Source: JAENVT01 sp963805445 (GTDB lineage: Bacteria > Actinomycetota > Acidimicrobiia > Acidimicrobiales > Ilumatobacteraceae). Taken from it: a stretch of 64,000 bases of DNA. The notes under the pieces were generated by a model that worked only from the letters and a program-made list of their open reading frames with translations, did no database searches and had not been told where the DNA came from. The stretch is from the NCBI GenBank assembly GCA_963805445.1, contig CAWDUI010000015.1, forward strand, positions 1-64,000. Reading direction: 5' to 3'. Shown here piece by piece: positions 27,663 to 36,883 of this stretch (positions within the stretch are counted from its first letter, which is position 1; every line of letters starts with the position of its first letter). A program made the translations under genes and the position numbers.

Positions 27663-28610
27663 TCAGCTTCTGCCGGTGCTCTCGAGCCACCGCTCGCAGT
27701 CGATTGCCGCCATGCAGCCAGAACCGGCCGCGGTGATCGCCTGTCGATACGTGTGATCTTGCACGTCGCCGCATGCGAAGACGCCGGGGACATTGGTGTA
27801 CGACGACCCGGGCTGGGTGATGAGGTAGCCGCTGTCTTCCATGTCGAGCACACCTTTGAACAGGTCGGTGTTGGGACGATGGCCGATGGCGACGAACAAC
27901 CCGGTGACCGGCAGCGTCGACACCGTGTCGGTGACCCTGTCACGGACCACGACGCCCTCCAACTTGGTGTCGCCGACCAGGTCTTCGACCACGGTGTTCC
28001 ACATGATCTCGATCTTCGGGTTGCTGAATGCGCGCTCTTGCATGATCTTCGAGGCGCGCAGCGTGTCGCGCCGATGGATCAGCGTCACCTTCGATGCGAA
28101 CTTGGTCAGGAACGTTGCTTCTTCGACTGCGCTGTCGCCACCGCCCGCAACGGCGATTTCCTGACCGCGGAAGAAGAACCCGTCACACGTCGCGCAGGTC
28201 GACAGGCCGTAGCCCAGCAGTCTCGACTCGGCCTCGAGGCCGAGCATCAAGCTCTGCGCACCGGTCGACACGATCACGGCGTCGGCGGTGAGGTGACGGT
28301 TGTGCACGCTGAGCTTGAACGGGCGCTCGCTGAAATCGACGGCCGTGACCTTCTCCGTGAGGAACTCGGCCCCGAAGCGCACCGCTTGCTCGCGGAACTT
28401 CGACATCAACTCCGGGCCCATGATGCCGTCGGGAAAGCCGGGGAAGTTCTCGACATCGGTGGTCAGCATCAGCTGGCCTCCGGGCTGATCCGAGGTGCTC
28501 GACGGCTCTCCTTCGATCACGAGGGGGCGCAGGTTGGCCCTGGCGGCGTAGATCGCGGCAGTCAGACCGGCGGGCCCCGAGCCGACGATCACGACGTGAT
28601 GGTGGCTCAT
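27663..28610 (-). CDS. trxB: Thioredoxin reductase
   Basis: 315 residues. FAD-binding GSGPAGLTAAIYAAR near residue 10, redox pair CATC at 139-142 (STCATCDGFFFRG), NADPH-binding VAGGGDSAVEEA, and the C-terminal FACGDVQDHTYRQAITAAGSG. Transfers electrons from NADPH to TrxA. It overlaps the upstream small membrane-protein gene by four bases. Confidence 0.96.
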   Translation of the reverse strand: MSHHHVVIVGSGPAGLTAAIYAARANLRPLVIEGEPSSTSDQPGGQLMLTTDVENFPGFPDGIMGPELMSKFREQAVRFGAEFLTEKVTAVDFSERPFKLSVHNRHLTADAVIVSTGAQSLMLGLEAESRLLGYGLSTCATCDGFFFRGQEIAVAGGGDSAVEEATFLTKFASKVTLIHRRDTLRASKIMQERAFSNPKIEIMWNTVVEDLVGDTKLEGVVVRDRVTDTVSTLPVTGLFVAIGHRPNTDLFKGVLDMEDSGYLITQPGSSYTNVPGVFACGDVQDHTYRQAITAAGSGCMAAIDCERWLESTGRS

Positions 28611-28933
28611 GCCGGGTCGCTTTCGAAGCGCTTGCGCATCATGAACGAGCCGGCGAGCACCAGCAGACCGCCGATGATCATGTACGAAACCCAGATCGAG
28701 GAATCGTGGTCGGTGCCGATGGCGACGATCCGCTGCACCAGCTTGGTGCCGAGGATCAGCAGCAGCGCAAACGTGACCGGAGCGGCGATGACGATGACGA
28801 TGCCGAACACCACGGCGCGAACTGCAAGAACGGCCCGCTCGGTGACCGTGGTGCGCACCTTGCCGACGTATCGGTCGATGGTGTCGGCGAGGTCTGCGGC
28901 CCAGTTGGGATCGGTGAGAGGATTACCCGGCAT
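28607..28933 (-). CDS. Small two-helix membrane protein
   Basis: 108 residues with two hydrophobic helices (AVVFGIVIVIAAPVTFALLL and SYMIIGGLLVLAGSFMM) separated by a short loop. The N-terminal 40 residues are an amphipathic, charged segment. It sits between the anti-sigma gene and trxB, with its stop overlapping the trxB start. No family recognised. Co-transcription with trxB is likely. Confidence 0.75.
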   Translation of the reverse strand: MPGNPLTDPNWAADLADTIDRYVGKVRTTVTERAVLAVRAVVFGIVIVIAAPVTFALLLILGTKLVQRIVAIGTDHDSSIWVSYMIIGGLLVLAGSFMMRKRFESDPA

Positions 28934-28978
28934 GCGCCCAGCCTACTGCCGGTCCGCACGGAGCCGAACGTGGGCGCC

Positions 28979-29801
28979 TCAGGGCGCCGGGACCTCCGCG
29001 AGCAGACGACAATCGGTCGCATCCAACGCTTGTACGGCATTGGTGGTGACGTTGCGCACCGCGTACGCCGGCGTGCCCTGATAGGAGATCTCGCCGAGCA
29101 CGATCAGGTCGGCATCGATGCATCCCGGCTGCGAGTACGCGCCGTTCGACACGGGCGCCTGGGCGGGTGCGGGTGCGGCAGTGTCGTCCGGCGCGGGCGA
29201 CGTAGCGGCTGCGACGTCGCCGGATGCCGCGTCCGAGGCGAACTGCTTCAGCTCCGCCGGGGTATCGATCGCCGGAAACGTCGCCTCGGAGCTTCGTGAG
29301 GGCTCGGCCCCACCTGCCGCGGCAGCGGTCGTCGCCGCGGTGTCGGCCCCGACCTTCAGCTGCGGAAGTGCTTCGGCCGCAGCACTGGGGGGCTCCGTGG
29401 CCGACGATGAGGACTTGCTGTCGTTGCCGCGGATGGAGCTCAGCGCGGCGATGGCCACCACCACGACGGCGGCGGCAGCGACGCCAGTCAACACGCGATA
29501 GGCGCGGAGCCTGCGTGATTGCAACGAGATCACAGTGGCCGCCGCGGCCGGCGTCGCGGTATGGGGCGCAGGGGCCCGGAGCGTGTCGAACTCGGCCAGC
29601 GCCGCAGCAAGGGCGGCAGCCTTCGTGCCATCGGCCACTGGTTGCGACGTCGCTCAACAGGGCTCGCACCCGGGTGAACGATTCGACCTCGGCCATGACC
29701 CCGGGATCGGCGGCGGCCGCGGCGCGCTCGGTTGCAGTGAGCTCGTCGTCGAGGTAGGCGCTGGCCGACTCGGCGCTGTGGGGCAGGTCTTGGTTGCTCA
29801 T
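28979..29801 (-). CDS. Anti-sigma factor-like membrane protein (one frameshift)
   Basis: About 274 codons. An N-terminal anti-sigma-like helix region (SAYLDDELTATERAAAAADP) is followed by one transmembrane helix (VLTGVAAAAVVVVAIAAL) and an extracytoplasmic Ala/Ser/Pro-rich domain ending in a conserved-looking globular part with two cysteines (PGCIDADL and ATDCRLL). The frame breaks near 29640. The ATG overlaps the sigma-factor stop, so the pair is translated together. Presumed to hold the ECF sigma factor at the membrane. Confidence 0.82.
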
Positions 29802-30400
29802 GGTGCCCTACTTGGACGTTCGGGGCCGGCGGTTTGGTTCCCCGCTGGGGGCGACAACGCTTGGGCCAGCGCCGCCCGGCCCCGGGCGATCCGGCTCTTC
29901 ACAGTGCCGACCGGAATGTCGAGCACGGCGGCGATCTCGGCGTAGTCGAGATCGGCGACATCGCGGAGCACGACCGGGAGACGGTAGTCGTCGCTGAGCA
30001 GCCGCAGGGCGGCATCGAGCGCCAGATGGTCGCCGATCGCGTCGATGCGCTGACCGCTGTCCGGATCGGCGACCTCCTCGTGGTGATGATCACCCTCGTC
30101 GTCGCCGGAGACCGGGATGGCGCGCCGCTTGCGGCGGCGCAGCTCGTCGAGGCTGGCATTGGTGGCGATTCGATAGGCCCACGTCCCGAACGACGAACGG
30201 CCATCGAAGCGGTCGAGGTTGCGCACCATTGCGATCATCGCGTCCTGGGCGGCGTCGGCGGCGTCGGCTTCGTGACCGGTGATCCGCCGGCACACCGCGT
30301 GGACGCGGTCGTAGTGACGGCGAAGCAGCTGGTCGAGTGCCCCACGGTCTCCCCCCTGGGCTGCAGTCACCAGCTCGTGGTCGGCGAGCTGTGTTGCGAT
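29798..30400 (-). CDS. sigM: ECF-family RNA polymerase sigma factor (SigM-like)
   Basis: About 200 residues. Region 2 is visible (ELVTAAQGGDRGALDQLLRR, DAAQDAMIAMVRNLDRF, SSFGTWAYRIATNASLDELRR) and region 4 reads LPVVLRDVADLDYAEIAAVL, then IPVGTVKSRIARGRAAL. It matches the position of SigM in mycobacteria, between the MurJ-type locus and trxB. No normal start codon precedes the conserved part; an ATC at 30400 gives the expected length and a GTG at 30370 would truncate region 2, so an indel is suspected near the start. Confidence 0.85.
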   Translation of the reverse strand: MATQLADHELVTAAQGGDRGALDQLLRRHYDRVHAVCRRITGHEADAADAAQDAMIAMVRNLDRFDGRSSFGTWAYRIATNASLDELRRRKRRAIPVSGDDEGDHHHEEVADPDSGQRIDAIGDHLALDAALRLLSDDYRLPVVLRDVADLDYAEIAAVLDIPVGTVKSRIARGRAALAQALSPPAGNQTAGPERPSRAP

Positions 30401-30428
30401 GGCGGCGAGACTACCGCTGCTCGAGCCG

Positions 30429-32130
30429 TCAGTTGGCGACGAAGACCATCTCGGAGATGTCGCCGCGGTACGGGTTCTTCGTGCACTCCGCTGTCTTGGC
30501 CAACTGCTTGAACAGCACGAGCACATAGCGGGTCGGTTTGCTGAGCGACACCGTCACGCTCTCGGGGTTGGCGCCGACGGCCCGCTTCAGCGGTGAGCCC
30601 CAGTCGGCGATCTGCGCCGGGATCGTGCCGGCGCCCGAGGTGAGGATCTGGATCTGGTACGGGGCACTGGCGATCGGAGACGGTGAACGTTCCGATGGCC
30701 GGCGTGCCGAGGTCGGCGACGAGACCCACGCCGCCTTTGCCGCCGAGCGTGCGCGAGCCGTAGCACAACGTCGACCAGACCGTCGCCGGGTCGCCGTCGA
30801 TCGGAGCGTGCCGCCAGGTTGTCGTTCTCCTGGCCGTCGTCGCCTTCGGGGTCGTACGTGGTGACGTTGACGATCTTCGACGCGGGCGCGGCGGCCGGCG
30901 GCGTTGTGGTGGTGACCGGCACGACGGTCGACGGCGCGGCAAATCCGGTGTTCGACGTGTTGTCGTGCAGCGTGGCCCACAACAGCGCGCTGAGCACGAG
31001 GGCGGCTGCCAGCAGACCACCGACCAGGACCAGCGACGGCCCCCTGCGCTGTTCGAACGTCCGATTGGGTTGCTGACGCGGTTGGGTCGTGCTGGTGGGT
31101 GTGCGATCGCCGCGATGCGCGGGCCCGACCGGGCGGCCGCTGCGTTGCACGGGCCGGTACCCACCGACCATGTCGGGCTCGAGCCCCGCCACGACCGGCG
31201 TCTGGCCGGTGGCACGGCGTGCCGGTGCGCCGGCGGCCGGCGTCGGAACATCGGCTCGCGTGGCGATGCGGGTCAACGCGACCGCGGAGCTCGGCTCCGG
31301 TTGCAAAGCGGTCCATCGGTCGCCGGGCGAGCAGGCGGTGGATCAGCTCGGCGAGACCGTACGGAAGGGTGGGGCGAAGCCGGGCCAGGTCGGTCGGGTC
31401 GCGATTGAGTCGCGCCGAGCGCGGTGTCGGTGTCGGTCTCGCCGAGGAAGGGCACGCGGCCGGCGAGGCACTCGTAGAGCACGAGGCCGAGTGAGTACAG
31501 ATCGGCGCGTCCGTCGAGCTTCTTGCCGCGGACCTGTTCTGGGGAGAGGTACTTCGCTGTCCCCATCATCACGTTGGCGCTGGTGAGGTCGTCGCCGGTG
31601 GCGCCAAGACCCTTGGCGATGCCGAAGTCGGTCAGCAACACTCGGCCGTCGGGTGTGATCAAGATGTTGCCCGGCTTCACGTCGCGGTGCACGAGGCCGG
31701 CGCGGTGAGCGGCGTCGAGTGCCGCGGCAACGCACGAGCCGATGTGAATGGTGAGGTCGGGACTCAGCCGGCGTTGCTCATCGAGCAACTGGCGAAGGCT
31801 CTTGCCGTTGACGAGTTGCATCACGACGGCCAGACGACGACTGTTCCCGCTGGTGTCTTCGATCGCGTCGTAGACCGCGACGATGTTGGGATGGCTCAAC
31901 TGGGCGACGGCGATGGCCTCGCGACGGAATCGTTCGGCAACAATGGGGTCTGCTGCCAACGTCGGCTTCAACAGCTTGACCGCAACCTGGCGCGTGAGGG
32001 CCAGGTCGGTGGCCAGCCAGACCTCGGCCATGCCTCCTTGCGCGAGCCGTCGCTCCAGCTGGTAACGCTGGGCGAGAATCGACGCAGAGATCGGTGGTGG
32101 GCTGGCTGCGCCAGGAATCGTTGCTGACAT
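30429..32130 (-). CDS. Ser/Thr protein kinase with transmembrane helix and extracellular discoidin-like domain (frameshifted)
   Basis: About 567 codons. The kinase domain is complete: GGMAEVWLA, the ATP-binding lysine in VAVKLLK, the catalytic HRDVKPGNIL, DFGIAKG and GTAKYLSPEQ, then a Pro/Arg-rich juxtamembrane linker. A single helix (LVLVGGLLAAALVLSALLW) leads to an extracellular region with NVTTYDPEGDD, GGVGLVADLG and a beta-rich end (YVLVLFKQL; GDISEMVFVAN) like the sugar-binding-type domain at the end of actinobacterial MurJ/MviN. Frameshifts near 31425, 31295, 30815 and 30680. It lies where MurJ is expected. Confidence 0.82.
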
Positions 32131-32180
32131 GTCCGCCCTCGAACGCTAGTGGCGCTGGGCTGGCGAAACCGGGCAATAGC

Positions 32181-33026
32181 TCAGCTATGGGCGAAGAAGG
32201 CGACGCCGATCGTGCCGCGCCCGGCGTGCGAGCCGACGACCGGACCGATGTCGCCGACGACGATCAGGCCGTCGACGTGTGGACGCAGCATCTCGACGAA
32301 CTGATCGACGTCGCGACAATCGGCTTGCAACACGAACAGGCTGTCGAGGCCGTCGACTGCGGCCACCTTCTCGACCAGGAACGCCAACGCCTTGCTGCGG
32401 GTGCGCTGCTTGCCGCCTTGTTCGACCTTGCCGTCGCGGACCTCGATGATCGGTTTGATGGCCAGCGCCGACGCGAGCAACGCCTTGGCGCCGCCGATGC
32501 GCCCGCCCTTCTTCAGGTTGTCGAGCGTGTCGAGTGCACCCCAGACGCGGGTGCGCCCGGCCAGATCGCGGGCATGGGTGACGACCTCGTCGTGGCTGGC
32601 GCCATGTGCTGCCAGTCGCGCACACGACGAGACGATCGCCCCGAGGCCCAACGTCACCGATCGACTGTCGATCACGGTGACGGCGATCAGATCGGCAACA
32701 GATCGGGCCGCCAGCTCGGCCGACTGCATGGTGGCCGACAGTGCTCCGCTGAGCGAGATGGTGACCACGCTGCTGGCGCCGTCCGCGGCGAGTTGCCGAT
32801 AGGTCTGCTCGAACTGTCCCGGTGAGGGGGCAGCGGTCTCGGGCAGCGTCGGGGATGCTGCGCACTTCGCCCAGAACTCGTCGACGCTGAGGTCGTGGCG
32901 GTCGACGTACTCGTGGCCGTCGATGCGGATCGTCAGCGGAACGATCTCGATCGCGAGTTCGTCGGCAACGGACTGAGGGAGGTCGCACGCCGAGTCGGTG
33001 ACGATGCGGACGCGATTGATGCTCAC
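32181..33026 (-). CDS. DegV family fatty-acid-binding protein
   Basis: 281 residues, uninterrupted. Family features: VRIVTDSACDLPQSVADEL at the start, TISLSGALSATMQSAE, then LDTLDNLKKGGRIGGAKALLAS and KPIIEVRDGKVE. DegV/FakB proteins bind a fatty acid and present it to a FakA-type kinase; no FakA is visible here. The GTG start overlaps the DUF6049 stop by four bases. DegV is not part of the mycobacterial version of this locus. Confidence 0.9.
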   Translation of the reverse strand: MSINRVRIVTDSACDLPQSVADELAIEIVPLTIRIDGHEYVDRHDLSVDEFWAKCAASPTLPETAAPSPGQFEQTYRQLAADGASSVVTISLSGALSATMQSAELAARSVADLIAVTVIDSRSVTLGLGAIVSSCARLAAHGASHDEVVTHARDLAGRTRVWGALDTLDNLKKGGRIGGAKALLASALAIKPIIEVRDGKVEQGGKQRTRSKALAFLVEKVAAVDGLDSLFVLQADCRDVDQFVEMLRPHVDGLIVVGDIGPVVGSHAGRGTIGVAFFAHS

Positions 33027-35051
33027 GAGACAGGCAGGGTAGCTGGCGGGGATTGTCGCCGCTTCTTACGGGTGGAGCGGATGTGCGCGAGCCACCACAG
33101 CAGCACCAGCCCGACCAGCGCCGACGTCATCACGTTGCCAACACCGACCGCGTTGACCCGGAAGCGCAGCGGCACGGTCGACCCGATGGCCACATCGTTC
33201 GGTGTGTAGATGTCGAGCGACACCGGCGACGAGCCGTTCGAGCGCGCCTCGACCGGGATCGCGATGTCGGTGGGCACACCCGGCGGGAGCAGCACGGGCT
33301 GCGGATCGTTGTCGAACACCAGCTTGCCGGATGGCGACGCCAGCTCGACCTTGATCCGCAACGACACATCGGCGTTGTTGACGATGCGAACACGAACGGT
33401 GCCGCGCTTGCCTGGAAGGTTGACCGTGTACGCGGCAGGCATCTGCACGGCGTTGCGGATCTGCGTGAGCTCGTCGCGGACAGCGGTGTCGAGTGCTGCT
33501 GCGTCGGCGTCTTCCAGCGCGCTGGTCGGTAGCAACGCAGCGAGCTCGTGCCAGCCTCTCGGACGATCGTTGTCGTCGGGCAGCATCGAGGCGACCGCGT
33601 CGATTTCGGTGTTCAGCTTGGCCTGTCGGAACACGCGCTGGGCGACGGCCGTGCCGTCGATCTGGGGCAGAGTGACCGGGTCGCTCCTCTCCGTCGACGA
33701 GGTATCGGTCGGTGCGCAATGCGACATCGTCGATCGGAGCCGCGACCAGACCAGGTGTCTCGGTGATCAGGGCCGAGATCGGCCCGATCAGCGCGGCGTC
33801 GGGCACCCCCAGATCTGGTGTGCCCAGCAGCACAGCGTGGCGGATGACACTGGTGCCCGATATCTCCAGCTTCTGGCGCAACGCCAGCAGGTTGGCAGTG
33901 ACGTAGATCCTGGTCAACTCCGGTGTTGCCAGCGGGTGTACGAGCAGTTGGGAGATCAGTTGGTCGACCACGGCGACATCGACAGCGTTGTTGTTCGGCA
34001 ACTTCGCGGCGAACAACTCGCCCGTGTAGTCGCTGTATTGCCGGATCGCGCCGTCGAGCCCGTTGAAGACGTCCGGCGTCATCACCAGCAACCCGGCTCC
34101 GAGGTTGCGTCGCAGCGTTGCTCCATCGCCGCTGATCGACTGGTCGACGAAGATGGTCGACCGACTGATGATGGCCGGGCCGAGACCAAGGCCACCGAGG
34201 CGATCCTGACCGTCGCGCAACCATGAGGTGTAGAGCGAGCCCTGGCCAGCGGCCACGGCGACCGATGGATCGATGGGCCATTGCGGTTCGGCAAGGACCT
34301 GATGGCGTTGCAGCGAAGCGATCAACCGGGCGAACAGCGTCGGATTCAGTTGTTGCAATCCGGTCAGCACGGCCGGTTCAACCCGGACGGTTGCGGGGAT
34401 CATGTTGGCGTCGAGGGCGTCCAAGGTGTCGGCGAGTGCTGCCATCTCCTCGAGCGTCGAGGTGTCGTCGAGACTCGTCACGCCCTTCGCGTCGAGATGG
34501 ATCGTGCTGTGCGTGCCGATCGCGATGGCCACCGACATCGGCCCATCCGCCGAGTCGGACTCTCCCTCTGCGGGCAGGCGGTTGAGGAACGTCAGCACCC
34601 TCGACACCACCTTGCCGTCGCGTTGGACGGCGATGATCACGGGATACAGACCCTGACGAGGGATGCTGAGCGCGTCGGGTCGAACCTCACCGACTTCCAA
34701 CGGTATGGAGAAGGTGTACTGGCCCGGCTCGGCCCGGCGCAGCAGATCGGTGAGATCGCCACGGTGTCGTCCGGACGCGCCAACGTGCCGTTGATGATCG
34801 GCGAGGAGATCCTCGCGCTTGTCGACACGCTGCTCGACCGTCACGGCGATCAACGCCGTCGACAGGTCGCTACCGGCCAGGCTCGGCGGGAGCGCGATCG
34901 TTGCAGTCAGCGAACCGTCAGCGGCGACGTTGAAGTTCTGGGCGATCAACTGCAGGTCACCTTGGGCAGCTTCGACCGATGCCGGGACGGCGACGAGAAC
35001 CGATGTGCAGATGAGGCCGAGCAAGAGCAGCAATCCCCGGCACCGACTCAC
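33023..35051 (-). CDS. DUF6049-type secreted/membrane-anchored protein (frameshifted)
   Basis: About 676 codons. An N-terminal signal sequence (LLLLLGLICTSVLVAVPASVEA) is followed by a large extracytoplasmic domain with repeated beta/alpha segments (LYPVIIAVQRDGKVVSRVL, TRIYVTANLLALRQ) and a C-terminal immunoglobulin-like part (VRVRIVNNADVSLRIKVEL) ending in one membrane helix and RKKRR. Similar in layout and place to Rv3909 of M. tuberculosis, next to the MurJ locus. Frameshifts near 33690, and a compensating pair near 34760-34800. Coupled to degV downstream. Role in envelope assembly is inferred. Confidence 0.78.
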
Positions 35052-35776
35052 TCGATCCGCCGTTCATAGACGTGGAGCCGATCGCTGAGATCGATGAAGC
35101 CGAGCCGGTGATACAGACCCAACGCGGTCTCGTTGCCGGTGTGGGTGTTCACGAACGCGCGCTGCACTCGCCACCGCGCCATCCATCGCAACGAGTCGGC
35201 GACGAGCACCAAGCCATGGCCGTGGTGTTGGTGTGCCGGCGACACGGCGAGACGTTGGACGTAGCCGTGCCTGCCGTCGCGGCCGGAGATGGCGTACCCG
35301 ACGATCTGGTCATCGACACGCACGGAGCGAGCGCGGTGACGCGGTGTTGCCGAACGAACATCGCCGATGCCGATGCGGTCGATGCACCACCCCGGGCCGA
35401 ACGCAGCGACGTCGACGTGGCTGGCCGCTTCATCGTCACTGCTGGCGAGACGAACCGCTTCCGCGGCGTCTTCGGGAAGCGACAGGTCGACCGAGTTGAT
35501 CGACGTGTGCTCGAGGAGCACGAGGCTCTGGACGGATTCGAACCCGAGACGCTCGAAGCGGGCCCCGGCCTGGACCCCGAGGGCACCAGTACGGATCGTG
35601 TCGAACCCGGCGGCTCCCAGGTCGCCGATCCAAGCGAGGATGTCGGCGGGCCTGGGCAGCCGGCCCTGGTTGTAGAGCACGAGATGGGCCACGTTCGGCT
35701 CGAACGCCCATGGCCGGACGCGCGCCACCACGCCACCGGCGCGAAGGATCAGCGGCGCACCGGTCACGGAGTGCAT
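35048..35776 (-). CDS. GNAT-family N-acetyltransferase
   Basis: About 242 residues. Two-part acyltransferase: a degenerate N-terminal half and a complete C-terminal GNAT half (QRLAVSPAHQHHGHGLVLV, which is the acetyl-CoA-binding loop, then NTHTGNETALGLYHRLGF). The ATG at 35776 is used because longer in-frame starts run into the divergent HDAC-like gene. The end overlaps the DUF6049 start by four bases. Acceptor unknown. Confidence 0.82.
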   Translation of the reverse strand: MHSVTGAPLILRAGGVVARVRPWAFEPNVAHLVLYNQGRLPRPADILAWIGDLGAAGFDTIRTGALGVQAGARFERLGFESVQSLVLLEHTSINSVDLSLPEDAAEAVRLASSDDEAASHVDVAAFGPGWCIDRIGIGDVRSATPRHRARSVRVDDQIVGYAISGRDGRHGYVQRLAVSPAHQHHGHGLVLVADSLRWMARWRVQRAFVNTHTGNETALGLYHRLGFIDLSDRLHVYERRIE

Positions 35777-35839
35777 CGCTGGCTTCACGGGGGCAAACGG
35801 TAGCCCCGAGTTGGCCGTGGCGAGGTAGCGTCCAACGGC

Positions 35840-36883
35840 GTGACCGTGCTGTTCGCCACTCATTCGGCCTACCTCGAGCATCTTGCCGGGCCGCGCCATC
35901 CAGAGCGCCCGGAGCGGCTCGATGCCGTGCTCGAAGGCGTGCGTCGAGCCGATCTCGGTGAGGCCATCTCGCCGATCGAGCCGCGGGCTGCGCAGCGGGC
36001 CGATCTCGAGCGGGTCCACCCCGCGTGGTACCTGGAGCGGATGGAATCGATGTGTGCCGGCGGTGGCGGGCGAATCGACCCCGACACCTACGCCAGTGCA
36101 GGAAGCTATGTTGCCGCGAGCCTGGCGGCCGGCGCCGGGCTGACCGCCGTCGAAGCGTTGCGGGCAGGTCAGGGAGACGCGGCGTTCTGTGCAGTCCGCC
36201 CGCCGGGTCACCACGCTTCACAGACCGAGTCGATGGGGTTTTGCATGATCTCCAACGTTGCCGTCGTCGCCGCGTCCTTGGCCGACCAAGACGAACGGGT
36301 GATGATCTTCGACTACGACGCACACCACGGCAACGGCACGCAGGCCGTGTTCTACGAAGACCCGCGAGTGCTGTTCGTCAGCTACCACCAATGGCCGCTC
36401 TACCCGGGCACGGGCGATGTCGACGAGACCGGCGATGGGGCCGGCGTGGGCACCACCCTCAACGTTCCGCTACCCGCCGGGACCACGGGCGATGTGTACC
36501 TCCAGGCGTTCGACGAGATCGTTGCGCCCATCGCCGAACGGTTCTCGCCGACATGGGTGATCGTGTCGGCCGGATTCGACGCGCACCGCGACGATCCACT
36601 GACCGACATGGGCCTGGCCGCCGGTGACTACGGTCCACTGACCGGTCGGGCGTTGTCACTGGTGCCGGCCGGCCGGCGACTCGTGATGCTCGAGGGCGGC
36701 TACGACCTCGATGCGCTGACCAGTTGCTCGGCGGAAGTGATGCGCCAACTGGCAGGGACGTCGTCGAGTGACCAGCGCGCCGGCCACGCTGCCGGTGATG
36801 TGGAAGGTCCCACCTCGGCCGGCCCCGGGTCGGAGGCGGTCCGCGCCGTGGGCGATCACTGGCGCCAGCAGGGCTGGTTGTGA
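35840..36883 (+). CDS. Histone deacetylase-superfamily hydrolase
   Basis: 347 residues. The zinc amidohydrolase motifs are intact: RPPGHHA (H124/H125), FDYDAHHGNGT with metal-binding Asp and His, and SAGFDAHRDDPL with the second Asp; LEGGYD near the C-terminus. Bacterial class II HDAC-like enzymes deacetylate polyamines or acetylated lysines. The GTG at 35840 is the first codon that fits. Its stop overlaps the pcnA start (GTGA). Confidence 0.92.
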   Translation: MTVLFATHSAYLEHLAGPRHPERPERLDAVLEGVRRADLGEAISPIEPRAAQRADLERVHPAWYLERMESMCAGGGGRIDPDTYASAGSYVAASLAAGAGLTAVEALRAGQGDAAFCAVRPPGHHASQTESMGFCMISNVAVVAASLADQDERVMIFDYDAHHGNGTQAVFYEDPRVLFVSYHQWPLYPGTGDVDETGDGAGVGTTLNVPLPAGTTGDVYLQAFDEIVAPIAERFSPTWVIVSAGFDAHRDDPLTDMGLAAGDYGPLTGRALSLVPAGRRLVMLEGGYDLDALTSCSAEVMRQLAGTSSSDQRAGHAAGDVEGPTSAGPGSEAVRAVGDHWRQQGWL

